Below the pieces are notes generated by a model. It had not been told where the DNA came from and ran no database searches. It saw only the letters and a program-made list of their open reading frames with translations. Position numbers and translations under genes: made by a program. From CAZAKZ01 sp964485695 (GTDB taxonomy: Bacteria > Planctomycetota > JAFGQW01), in assembly GCA_964485695.1 (NCBI GenBank), contig CAZAKZ010000258.1, positions 1-5,295 on the forward strand: DNA of 5,295 nt. Direction: 5' to 3'. Shown in pieces: positions 1-5,295 of the stretch. Within the stretch, counting starts at the first letter, position 1. Every line of letters starts with the position of its first letter.

Positions 1-176
1 CCTGATCCATCACAACAAGGATTGAAACTCGAGTTGGTGGCGGACCTCGGGAAGCAATACGACGGCCGAAGAGCCTGATCCATCACAACAAGGATTGAAA
101 CGATTGAGCAACGTCGTAGTGAGGCACACCGTCGGCATGGCCGAAGAGCATGATCCATCACAACAGGGATTGAGGA
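1..176 (+). CRISPR. Leader-distal end of a CRISPR array (two spacers visible)
   Basis: Three copies of one repeat end at 28, 101 and 176. The first is cut by the window edge (28 nt visible). The second, about 64-101, spans roughly 36-38 nt, running from GGCCGAAGAG to GGATTGAAAC. The third, about 139-176, keeps the GGCCGAAGAG start and the GATCCATCACAACA core. Over its last 28 nt it differs from copy 2 at five positions (150, 166, 174, 175, 176), three of them at the 3' end. Spacers are about 29-63 (35 nt) and 102-138 (37 nt), unrelated to each other. The ATTGAAAC terminus is the usual crRNA 5'-handle sequence of many type I and type III repeats, so transcription should be on the plus strand. 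A decayed last repeat marks the leader-distal end. Leader and cas genes would lie to the left. The subtype cannot be decided here, and the exact repeat start is uncertain because only one complete intact copy is present. Confidence 0.93.
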
Positions 177-241
177 TTCACGTTGTCAGCCTTCGGGGAT
201 CAGCCGTCAGAAGACCGATTACGTCTGGCTCCCATCGTGAC

Positions 242-1126
242 TCACCGTCGGAACACGTGCTTGAGAAAGAACTCCACTAACCGTGGCTCTTGCCAGTATT
301 CGGGCGCGACTTCGTGGCCTTTGCCGGGAATGACGATCACTTCGGCCGTGCCGCCAAGGGCTTTGTAGCGGCGGGCAAGTTCGGCCGAGTGGGATTGCAG
401 GGGAACGGCTTTGTCTTGATCGCCGTGAACGTGAAGGATCGGTACACCAGCGGCTGCCAGCGGACGGAGGCGGGCGACGGGATTGTGTTGGTCCATCTGT
501 GCTCGTAGCTCGTCGACGCTGATGCCGTACGGTTTTGCGATCCGTCCAAGCCGAGGATAGGCGGCCAGGTTGCACAGCGGGTAGATGCTGCCGATGCACC
601 CGACGCAGTCCGGGCGATTTGCGGCCCAGTTGTACGCCATCAGGCCGCCTCGGCTGATCGGCAGCAGGCCCGGTTTGGGCGAAAATTCATAACGCTTGAC
701 CAGCACTTCGTGGAATCGATCGTAGACGGCCCGTCCCGCGGGGCTGCCGTACGATTCGCCCACGTCGACGCCTGCCACGTACACACCGCTGGCCAACAGC
801 CGCTTGAAGATCCAAGCGTGCCGCGTCCCGGGCGACATCCAGTCTTCCTCGCGATCGGCCAGCAAGGTTGGTGCATACCACACCCATGGCTTATTGCCGT
901 CTGCCTTCGGCGTGGCAGGCTTGAGGATGAACGCGTCGTGCTCGTCGACTTCCAGCCGAATCATCTCGGCATCAAACATGGACGACCGCACGCTTGCGAT
1001 TTCTTTCAGTGCCGACTTCTTCTCGGCTTCGGCGGCTCTGGCAGTTTGCCCGACGCCGGGGATAAGGAGAAAGGCGGCGAGAGTGCCGCACAAGCAGATC
1101 GCTCGTTGATGGAATCGCGACTTCAT
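242..1126 (-). CDS. Exported alpha/beta hydrolase (dienelactone hydrolase / prolyl-oligopeptidase-like)
   Basis: This 294-aa protein has an N-terminal signal peptide: basic start, hydrophobic core at about 10-26, likely cleavage after A31 or A32 (TARA-AEA). The body has the alpha/beta hydrolase order. An oxyanion-side strand WVWYAPTLL lies at 81-89. The nucleophile elbow is PISRGG with Ser158. The acid loop HGDQDKAVP has Asp238 as the probable catalytic acid, and GKGHEV carries His271. The elbow departs from the usual GxSxG by a proline at the first position, while the SRGG half matches peptidase/esterase-type hydrolases. It probably cleaves an ester or amide outside the cytoplasm; the substrate cannot be read from the sequence. 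The start is supported by AAAGG (1132-1136) five bases upstream. It lies 15 nt behind the kelch-like gene, so the two are probably co-transcribed. It ends about 65 nt from the CRISPR array, in convergent orientation. Confidence 0.9.
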   Translation of the reverse strand: MKSRFHQRAICLCGTLAAFLLIPGVGQTARAAEAEKKSALKEIASVRSSMFDAEMIRLEVDEHDAFILKPATPKADGNKPWVWYAPTLLADREEDWMSPGTRHAWIFKRLLASGVYVAGVDVGESYGSPAGRAVYDRFHEVLVKRYEFSPKPGLLPISRGGLMAYNWAANRPDCVGCIGSIYPLCNLAAYPRLGRIAKPYGISVDELRAQMDQHNPVARLRPLAAAGVPILHVHGDQDKAVPLQSHSAELARRYKALGGTAEVIVIPGKGHEVAPEYWQEPRLVEFFLKHVFRR

Positions 1127-1141
1127 GGTTGCCTTTCTAGT

Positions 1142-2263
1142 TCACGGGCTCACTTTCTTGTACCGGTATGCCCAGGTCTCGGTCACGCCGCCGTCGAACA
1201 GTTCCTGGCGGTCCCGCTTCACGTCGTTGACGAACAGATGGACGTTATGATCCGCATCGTACCAGAGTTTGGTCCAACTGCCAGTTGTTTGACCTTCCGG
1301 CCAGGGCTTGGGAGGGTCCAACTCGGTCCATTCAAGCGTCGCGACGTCGAGTGCCCAAGGGACGACGGTCTTCCTTCGCTTGTCGATCTGCCTCTGTGCC
1401 AATGCGATCACGACTCGGTTTGCCCGGTCGTACGCCAGCGACTGGCACCGCGCGAGTGCCTCCGGCGATTCGAGCGGCGTGAGTTGGTTGCCGGGTACAT
1501 CGCACTTGAAGAAGCCCCTTTTCATTGTGGATATCAAATGGCACTTCCATTCCGGGACGTACGTGGAATAGAACTCGTTCCACGCCAACTCGACCGGCCG
1601 TTCGCCGAGCCGCTTCCAGTTGCGTTTTTCGTGATCGAACATGAAGACGCCTGTACTCCCGGCGCCACAGATCAATACGGGGGCCCCTAGGGCGGGTTCG
1701 TAGTGGACATGGTTGTGTGCCCAATGTCCGCGAGGCTCGCTTCTGTCCTCAAACCGGTTAATCAAGTGGAGCCACTCGCGATTGACTGGATCAAACTCCC
1801 AAGTGCCGGAACTGACCAGCACGATGAAGAACCGTTTCCGATGCGGTTGCCAGCAGACTTGCTGATAGCTGTGTTCGGTATACGGACGACCCGTTGGCGA
1901 CAGTTGTGATGTGCTGCCGCCGCCGGAAATCATAGCCTTCCAGTCGGGACTGCCCACCTCGGGCCACTCCGGCTCGGTAGCCTGGATCCACGCGTTGGCG
2001 CGCGGATCGTAAAGCTGCACATCGTTGCCTTTGTACGCGCGATGCGCACCGCCGAAATACCAAACGTAGCCACCGCCCGCACAGCAGCCCGAGTACATCC
2101 TGGCATAGGCCATGCCTTTCGGCTTCAGGTTGAGCCAACTGCCCGCGGGCATCGCAACCAACGCGGGGTTGAGCGCGCGCTGTGCGTCGCTTTTCGGTGG
2201 CTGCTCGGCAGCGAACGATGTGGTGATGGACAAGAGCGACAATACCATACAGGTGCTTCTCAT
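1142..2263 (-). CDS. Exported kelch-like beta-propeller protein
   Basis: This 373-aa protein starts with a short signal peptide (hydrophobic 6-17, cleavage near A18/A19, SFAAEQ). The remainder reads as repeated beta-propeller blades. The clearest is about 58-94, with the kelch pattern of Gly-Gly (YFGG, 69-72), a Tyr (YDP, 85-87) and a Trp (92). Weaker blades with the same WEFDP...W or FMFD...W spacing lie at about 131-166, 182-218, 271-315 and 329-367, so a six- or seven-bladed propeller is likely. Kelch and galactose-oxidase-like propellers bind proteins or sugars and some are enzymes. I see no recognisable catalytic set, so a binding or structural role is as likely as an enzymatic one. GGAG at 2272-2275, eight bases before the ATG, supports the start. 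It is the first gene of a minus-strand pair with the downstream hydrolase, suggesting joint export and a shared substrate; that link is inference. Confidence 0.85.
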   Translation of the reverse strand: MRSTCMVLSLLSITTSFAAEQPPKSDAQRALNPALVAMPAGSWLNLKPKGMAYARMYSGCCAGGGYVWYFGGAHRAYKGNDVQLYDPRANAWIQATEPEWPEVGSPDWKAMISGGGSTSQLSPTGRPYTEHSYQQVCWQPHRKRFFIVLVSSGTWEFDPVNREWLHLINRFEDRSEPRGHWAHNHVHYEPALGAPVLICGAGSTGVFMFDHEKRNWKRLGERPVELAWNEFYSTYVPEWKCHLISTMKRGFFKCDVPGNQLTPLESPEALARCQSLAYDRANRVVIALAQRQIDKRRKTVVPWALDVATLEWTELDPPKPWPEGQTTGSWTKLWYDADHNVHLFVNDVKRDRQELFDGGVTETWAYRYKKVSP

Positions 2264-2271
2264 GGCTCTTT

Positions 2272-2275
2272 CTCC
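2272..2275 (-). promoter_or_regulatory. Ribosome binding site of the kelch-like gene
   Basis: On the minus strand the bases before the ATG at 2263 read GGAGAAAGAGCC. GGAG stands eight bases from the start codon, a standard Shine-Dalgarno distance, and it fixes the start of the operon's first gene. Confidence 0.75.
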
Positions 2276-2298
2276 ATTTTGGTCAACGGCTCATCACA

Positions 2299-2369
2299 GT
2301 AGCTGGATTCGCGAGAATTCAGGGCGGTGACGTTGTCAGAATCGTCTGAATTCTTGCGAATTCAGCTAC
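2299..2369. repeat. 71-bp inverted repeat with nested GAATTC motifs
   Basis: The left arm 2299-2322 and right arm 2346-2369 are each 24 nt and reverse-complementary except at two positions. They are separated by 23 nt. Each arm begins or ends with GTAGCTG/CAGCTAC. The right arm holds GAATTCTTGCGAATTC, itself a small palindrome; the left arm has one GAATTC and a variant GGATTC. The central spacer has its own small dyad, TGAC-GTT-GTCA (2328-2338). No target-site duplication is visible and there is no U-tract, so it is not an ordinary terminator. It lies in the divergent region, 35 nt upstream of the kelch-like gene and 137 nt upstream of the sigma-factor gene. It may be a dispersed REP/MITE-like repeat or a regulatory dyad. 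The rest of 2264-2506 shows no gene. Confidence 0.85.
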
Positions 2370-2506
2370 GGGCCGACGCGGCTTTGCACAGCGGCATTAG
2401 GATACCACACTTTTTCATGGAAAACGCCCAAGATTCTCGGCTGAATGTTGTCTAATATGTCGGTGAGGGCGAGAACGCTGCACCTGAAGGAAAGACGCTT
2501 TGGCTA

Positions 2507-3091
2507 ATGCCACCCACCAGTAACGGGGCTTTAGATTCCCCGGCATTGACTGACGAGCGGCTCGTAGCCGCCTACCGGGAATCGGGGGAACCGAGTCTCG
2601 TTGACGAGTTGGTGCGGCGGCACCTTCCGAGGGTCAATGCGCTGATCTTTCAGATGGTTTTGGATGAATCCATTGCGGATGATCTAACGCAGGAGGCGTT
2701 CCTGCGAGCGTTGCGCGGCCTGAGCAGCTTTCGTGGCAAGTCAGCTTTCGGCACTTGGTTGTTCCGGGTTGCCATGAACACTACGTACAGCCACTTGAAA
2801 CGGCAGAAGAACTCGCCCGTACAATACCGCTCGGATGTCCCCGAACGCGAGTCACAGCGATCGGGGCCGGACGAAGCCGTTTTGGAGGCGGAGCTTGATG
2901 CAGAAATCAAGGCGGCCATGGCCGAGTTACCTCCAGATTTGCGAGCCGCCATGACGCTGACATCTTTCGAGGGGCTGGACGCCAAGCAGGCGGGCGAGAT
3001 CGAAGGCTGCCCACCCGGAACGATTTACGCTCGGGTCCACCATGCCCGACAACGGCTTCGCCGTCGACTACAGAAATGGTTGTCGCCATGA
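2507..3091 (+). CDS. ECF-type RNA polymerase sigma factor (sigma-70 family, RpoE-like)
   Basis: This 194-aa protein has the two-domain ECF layout. Sigma region 2 covers about 33-101: ADDLTQEAFLRAL (57-69) is the core-binding region 2.2, and the FRGKSAFGTWLFRVAMN stretch (75-91) is the -10-melting and recognition part. A polar, acidic linker spans about 102-135. Region 4 covers about 136-190, opening with LPPDLRAAMTL. Its helix-turn-helix follows, ending in GCPPGTIYARVHHARQRLR (167-185), which reads the -35 element. Regions 1 and 3 are absent, as expected for ECF factors. The ATG at 2507 is the only plausible start: upstream in frame there is no other start codon before a stop at 2453. The purine-rich GAAGGAAAG (2486-2494) is a somewhat distant ribosome site. 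The stop codon overlaps the start of the next gene (ATGA), implying translational coupling with its likely regulator. ECF operons are often autoregulated, but I cannot assign a promoter. Confidence 0.96.
   Translation: MPPTSNGALDSPALTDERLVAAYRESGEPSLVDELVRRHLPRVNALIFQMVLDESIADDLTQEAFLRALRGLSSFRGKSAFGTWLFRVAMNTTYSHLKRQKNSPVQYRSDVPERESQRSGPDEAVLEAELDAEIKAAMAELPPDLRAAMTLTSFEGLDAKQAGEIEGCPPGTIYARVHHARQRLRRRLQKWLSP
3088..3091 (+). promoter_or_regulatory. ATGA stop-start overlap coupling sigma factor and membrane regulator
   Basis: The start codon ATG (3088-3090) and the sigma-factor stop TGA (3089-3091) share two bases. This four-base overlap is typical of translational coupling, which would keep the sigma factor and its putative regulator near equal amounts. 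No strong Shine-Dalgarno precedes it, consistent with re-initiation by ribosomes finishing the sigma-factor gene. Confidence 0.7.
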
Positions 3092-3906
3092 ACGAAAACG
3101 AACAGCCGCAGGATCCGGAACTCGATCGGCTTCTCGAGCGCTGGGCCGAGCGCCGTCAGGCAACGAAGAACTTGGACCAATTGCACGCACAGATCACGTC
3201 GGCCTGGCACGAGGAAGCGGCGCAGTCCCAGGACGCGAGCGTTTCGCCGCGCGCCCCGTTCGTTTGGCCGCGCTACAGAATGCGAACTCGCGTCATTTGG
3301 TTTGCCCTGGGCGTGGCGGCAGCCGTGATTTTTGCCGTTTGCGTATCCTTGATTCGCGACGACAACAGCCGTAACGTTCCCGTACGCCCAATACTCGATG
3401 TCGTCGGGATACCGACGCACCAGGTAACGGAGAAGGCCAAGCTCTTGCGGGAAATGGAGCGTCTGTTCGAGAACCGCTTGGAGTGGGTCGCCGAGACGGA
3501 TGGTCGCGTGTTATTGGAGATACGCGGGGAAGGTCCGGACGAAGGCCGTATCCCCGCGCCGACCGGCCTGGCAGTACGAGTCGTTGTGGTTCGGCGTACA
3601 CCCAACCAATCGCAGTGGAATCCGGTTTGGGCAGTGGATCTGGTGGCCCGGCAAGAGCAAGTGATTCGCTTGACGCCCGAATCGACGGCCTTGCCCGAGG
3701 GGGCCGAACTCTTCCTATGGGCCTACGCCGCGGACGAGCAGATGGTCGCTGTCGATTCCAGCCTGTCACTTGGCGGATTGCCGGTCGAGTCGACCTTCAG
3801 CGGCATGCAGCAATCGGGAATCCCTACCGTCGTTCATGCGACCGAGCGGAGCGGCGTTCAATATCAAGTCTTCCAAACCGTGGCAATCCTGGATAACGAG
3901 GTGTGA
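3088..3906 (+). CDS. Single-pass membrane protein, probable anti-sigma-type regulator of the ECF factor
   Basis: I chose the ATG at 3088, which overlaps the sigma-factor stop as ATGA (272 aa). An in-frame ATG at 3076 would add four residues and has no better ribosome site. Residues 1-67 are hydrophilic and charged, with a helical segment around 11-40, and end in basic residues (RYRMRTR). One transmembrane helix follows at about 69-89, giving a cytoplasmic N-terminus and an outer domain of about 180 residues. The outer part has a helix around 113-130 (KAKLLREMERLFENR), then LEWVAETDGRVLLEI and several beta strands (VRVVVV, VWAVDLV, AELFLWAYA). This topology and coupling to an ECF gene fit a membrane anti-sigma factor. 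However, the HxxxCxxC zinc-binding motif of the common family is absent: the only cysteine lies in the transmembrane segment (C85). The role is inferred from position and topology, not from a recognised family. Confidence 0.85.
   Translation: MNENEQPQDPELDRLLERWAERRQATKNLDQLHAQITSAWHEEAAQSQDASVSPRAPFVWPRYRMRTRVIWFALGVAAAVIFAVCVSLIRDDNSRNVPVRPILDVVGIPTHQVTEKAKLLREMERLFENRLEWVAETDGRVLLEIRGEGPDEGRIPAPTGLAVRVVVVRRTPNQSQWNPVWAVDLVARQEQVIRLTPESTALPEGAELFLWAYAADEQMVAVDSSLSLGGLPVESTFSGMQQSGIPTVVHATERSGVQYQVFQTVAILDNEV
3898..3903 (+). promoter_or_regulatory. Ribosome binding site for the third operon gene (decides a GTG start)
   Basis: GAGGTG lies six bases before GTG 3910, inside the last codons of the membrane-protein gene. 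It is the best Shine-Dalgarno match near any candidate start of the next gene. It favours 3910 over the later in-frame GTG 4000 and TTG 4021, neither of which has a purine-rich stretch upstream. Confidence 0.55.
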
Positions 3907-3909
3907 GCT

Positions 3910-5082
3910 GTGAGCAAGTGCATTTCCCCGCTTCGGTTATCTGGTTCCCATGCTCCGCGTGGGAACCTCGCTCTGGGACGCTCTGCGTCTCCGGATGTCG
4001 TGTTAGGACTCCGTGCTATCTTGAAGACTCTGTCTTGGATCAATTCTACTGTCTCTCATTCGACCTCCGTAGCCCTGCTATTGATCGCCGCCGCACCGCT
4101 TCTTCCCTGCGCAACGGCCGCAGAGCCGACGGCGGAGATCGCGCCCGTGGAAGGTTGGTCGACTTTCTTCAGCGGCGATCAGGTGAAACTCCATTACCGA
4201 CTGCAAACGTCCGACACGATGAGAGGAAGGCTGGCCTGGAGCCATTCCGCACAGCGCCGGCCGGTAGCCCGTGGCGAGCGGGCCGTGACCGTCGACGAAA
4301 CGAAGCCGACGGAAGTCGAGATAGCTCTGCAATTGCCAGAGGTTCGCGAAGGAGTCGTCTACGATACGGATTTGACCGTGCGATTGCTCGATTCCCGTGG
4401 CGAAGTCGTCGCCGAACACCAGCGAGTTCTGCGCCTTTTCCCGCGCGACCCGTTTACCGATCGGCATGAATGGCTCGAAGAACTGAAAATCGTGCTCTAC
4501 GATCCCCCAGGAAAAACGTCGGAGGTGTTTGACGACGCCGAGATCCCCTACAAGACAGCTCGGAGTCTGTCTGTTCTTGAAGAGACCAACAAAGGCATTG
4601 TGGTGATCGGCGAAGGCGTGTCGCTGGCCGATCACGCGAACCTGCCGAAGGTCATGACGAAAGTTGCGGCCTCCGGCGTGCCGGTTCTCTGTCTGGCGCC
4701 GGCCGATGGTCGCCTGGCATTTCCAGGCAGCGAAGCCGAGCAGCCTACCGCCAAGAGTATTTCGCTCCGTCGGGGAAACGTGATCACCGAGTTTGACAAA
4801 CGCCTGGATGCTGAGGCTTGGCCGCCGGACGGCGAGTTGGCGGTTGCGGGTCTCGAAATGACCAGTTTTCGCGGGCGAGTGCTCCTTTCGGTCGCTGAAC
4901 CTCCGCAGTCTTGGCCTTGGTTCGAAGTAACGTATCCCGATGGCGGCCGGATAATCGTGTGTGGATTTGGAATTGTCCGTTGCTGGCAGGCCGGTCCAAC
5001 ACCGCGTTATTTGCTGGCAAGCGTTTTGGAACAGCTTTCCGAAAGTAGGTCCCGTCTGCCGGACGGGACCTCCGAACAGTAA
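3910..5082 (+). CDS. Exported protein of unknown function, third gene of the sigma-factor operon
   Basis: This 390-aa frame starts with GTG, three bases after the membrane-protein stop and behind GAGGTG. I do not recognise a named family. The export signal begins unusually late: hydrophobic core at about 54-65, probable cleavage near A70 (ATA-AEP). About 50 residues precede it, and residues 12-27 are encoded by a palindromic repeat. A TTG at 4021 would instead give a normal signal peptide beginning MKTLSW, so the true start is uncertain. After the signal, about 80-178 looks like a beta-sandwich (GDQVKLHYRL, TDLTVRLLDSRGEVV). Residues 190-375 look alpha/beta: IVLYDPPGKTSEVF, GIVVIGEG, VPVLCLAP, GGRIIVCGFG. 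They recall the amidotransferase-like domains common in large exported planctomycete proteins, but I see no Cys-His-Glu catalytic set. The C-terminal SRLPDGTSEQ is also repeat-encoded. Context suggests an exported partner or target of the sigma/regulator pair. Confidence 0.8.
   Translation: MSKCISPLRLSGSHAPRGNLALGRSASPDVVLGLRAILKTLSWINSTVSHSTSVALLLIAAAPLLPCATAAEPTAEIAPVEGWSTFFSGDQVKLHYRLQTSDTMRGRLAWSHSAQRRPVARGERAVTVDETKPTEVEIALQLPEVREGVVYDTDLTVRLLDSRGEVVAEHQRVLRLFPRDPFTDRHEWLEELKIVLYDPPGKTSEVFDDAEIPYKTARSLSVLEETNKGIVVIGEGVSLADHANLPKVMTKVAASGVPVLCLAPADGRLAFPGSEAEQPTAKSISLRRGNVITEFDKRLDAEAWPPDGELAVAGLEMTSFRGRVLLSVAEPPQSWPWFEVTYPDGGRIIVCGFGIVRCWQAGPTPRYLLASVLEQLSESRSRLPDGTSEQ
3943..3991 (+). 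repeat. REP-like double hairpin inside the start of the third operon gene
   Basis: The first dyad pairs GGTTCCCATG (3943-3952) with CGTGGGAACC (3958-3967) around a five-base loop, with one G-T pair. The second pairs GGGACGC (3975-3981) with GCGTCTC (3985-3991) around TCT, with one G-T pair. Two adjacent hairpins with a GGTTCCCA...TGGGAACC core resemble, from memory, a dispersed repeat seen in many bacterial genomes including planctomycetes; that identification needs a search. In frame it encodes GSHAPRGNL-type sequence ahead of the export signal. Confidence 0.75.
5047..5071 (+). repeat. Perfect 10-bp palindrome overlapping the end of the third operon gene
   Basis: AGGTCCCGTC (5047-5056) pairs perfectly with GACGGGACCT (5062-5071) around a five-base loop, TGCCG. 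It lies in the last codons, nine bases before the TAA, and encodes SRLPDGT. It is stable enough to act as a transcript-end hairpin, but no run of T follows, so a canonical intrinsic terminator is not supported. It resembles a dispersed REP-type palindrome. Confidence 0.8.
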
Positions 5083-5087
5083 GAGAC

Positions 5088-5157
5088 TCGGTTGTGGCGG
5101 GTCACCCTCGGTTGTGGCAGGGTCACCGGTTGTGGCTGGGTCTCCTGACCCTGCCAC
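5088..5157 (+). repeat. Three imperfect direct repeats ending in a strong hairpin
   Basis: GGTTGTGGC followed by GGGTC-type sequence occurs three times, starting at 5090, 5110 and 5128 (units of 17-18 nt). The third unit runs into its own inverse: GTGGCTGGGTC (5132-5142) pairs with GACCCTGCCAC (5147-5157) around TCCT, with one mismatch. The second unit pairs with the same downstream arm perfectly over 12 bp (5114-5125 with 5146-5157), so alternative folds compete. It lies 5 nt past the stop codon and may end or stabilise the operon transcript, though no T-tract follows. Confidence 0.75.
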
Positions 5158-5233
5158 TCCCAGCGACCGCAGGTCTCCAAGTTCAAGAGCTACTACATGT
5201 TTGCTCAACGAATTGAGACCTTCGGTCGGCGGC

Positions 5234-5279
5234 GTGGGGCCGGGAGGGGGCCCCGGGCCCACAAGGGAAGGGGCCCCAC
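5234..5279. repeat. Very G/C-rich nested palindromes near the right edge
   Basis: GTGGGGCC (5234-5241) is exactly inverted as GGCCCCAC (5272-5279). Between them GGGGGCCCC (5246-5254) and CCGGGCCCAC (5253-5262) allow further pairing. This stretch is almost entirely G and C apart from a short A-rich piece at 5261-5269. No gene is visible from 5083 to 5295. The element may continue past the window. Confidence 0.55.
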
Positions 5280-5295
5280 AATGGGGTGAAACCGA

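Noticed and set aside
177..241. Terminator between the CRISPR array and the hydrolase gene
   Set aside because: I see only weak dyads and no T-tract on either strand.
95..368. Two overlapping 61-aa plus-strand frames across the CRISPR end
   Set aside because: They read through repeats, a spacer and the antisense end of the hydrolase gene, with no ribosome site; they are chance frames.
710..1690. Long plus-strand open frame (326 aa) opposite the hydrolase and kelch genes
   Set aside because: It crosses both minus-strand genes and their gap, has no domain or signal that I recognise, and the opposing frames have signal peptides, motifs and ribosome sites.
2453..2458. TAATAT as a -10 box for the sigma-factor operon
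   Set aside because: No convincing -35 lies at 16-18 bp upstream, and ECF-type autoregulated promoters would use other motifs; not enough to report as a promoter.
4099..4110. LLPC before Cys67 of the third operon protein as a lipoprotein signal
   Set aside because: Proline directly before the cysteine does not fit the lipobox, and an ordinary cleavage site (ATA-AEP) follows.
4078..5262. Long minus-strand open frame (394 aa) opposite the third operon gene
   Set aside because: Its first 60 or so residues are translated from the palindromic repeats at the right edge (low-complexity Pro/Gly, GDPATT repeats), and the rest is the antisense of a frame with an export signal and regular strand patterns.

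Overview
The window looks like chromosomal DNA from a moderately GC-rich bacterium, most likely a planctomycete (Pirellulales-like). This rests on style rather than a marker gene: a sigma-factor/membrane-protein/secreted-protein operon, secreted hypothetical enzymes, and several unrelated short palindromic repeats scattered between and at the ends of genes. No rRNA, tRNA, transposase or cas gene is visible.

Left edge (1-176): the end of a CRISPR array, with two near-perfect repeats and one degenerate final repeat around two spacers. The repeats end in ATTGAAAC on the plus strand and the right-hand copy is decayed. The leader and any cas genes should therefore lie to the left, outside the window. 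The array runs towards the next operon.

242-2263 (minus strand): a two-gene operon with a 15-nt gap. The first gene encodes an exported kelch-like beta-propeller protein and the second an exported alpha/beta hydrolase. Both have signal peptides, so they probably act outside the cytoplasm, but the substrate is unknown.

2264-2506: a divergent intergenic region holding a 71-bp inverted repeat with two 24-bp arms and no gene.

2507-5082 (plus strand): a tight three-gene operon. An ECF sigma factor overlaps, by an ATGA junction, a single-pass membrane protein that is probably its regulator (anti-sigma-like, but lacking the zinc motif). Three bases later comes an exported protein of unknown function with a beta-sandwich-like N-terminal half and an alpha/beta (amidotransferase-like) C-terminal half. 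The arrangement suggests an envelope-sensing unit: a cytoplasmic sigma factor, a membrane tether with a large outer domain, and an exported partner. Both ends of the third reading frame run through palindromic repeats.

5083-5295: no gene visible. It contains short direct repeats, a strong hairpin, and a very G/C-rich palindromic patch running towards the right edge.
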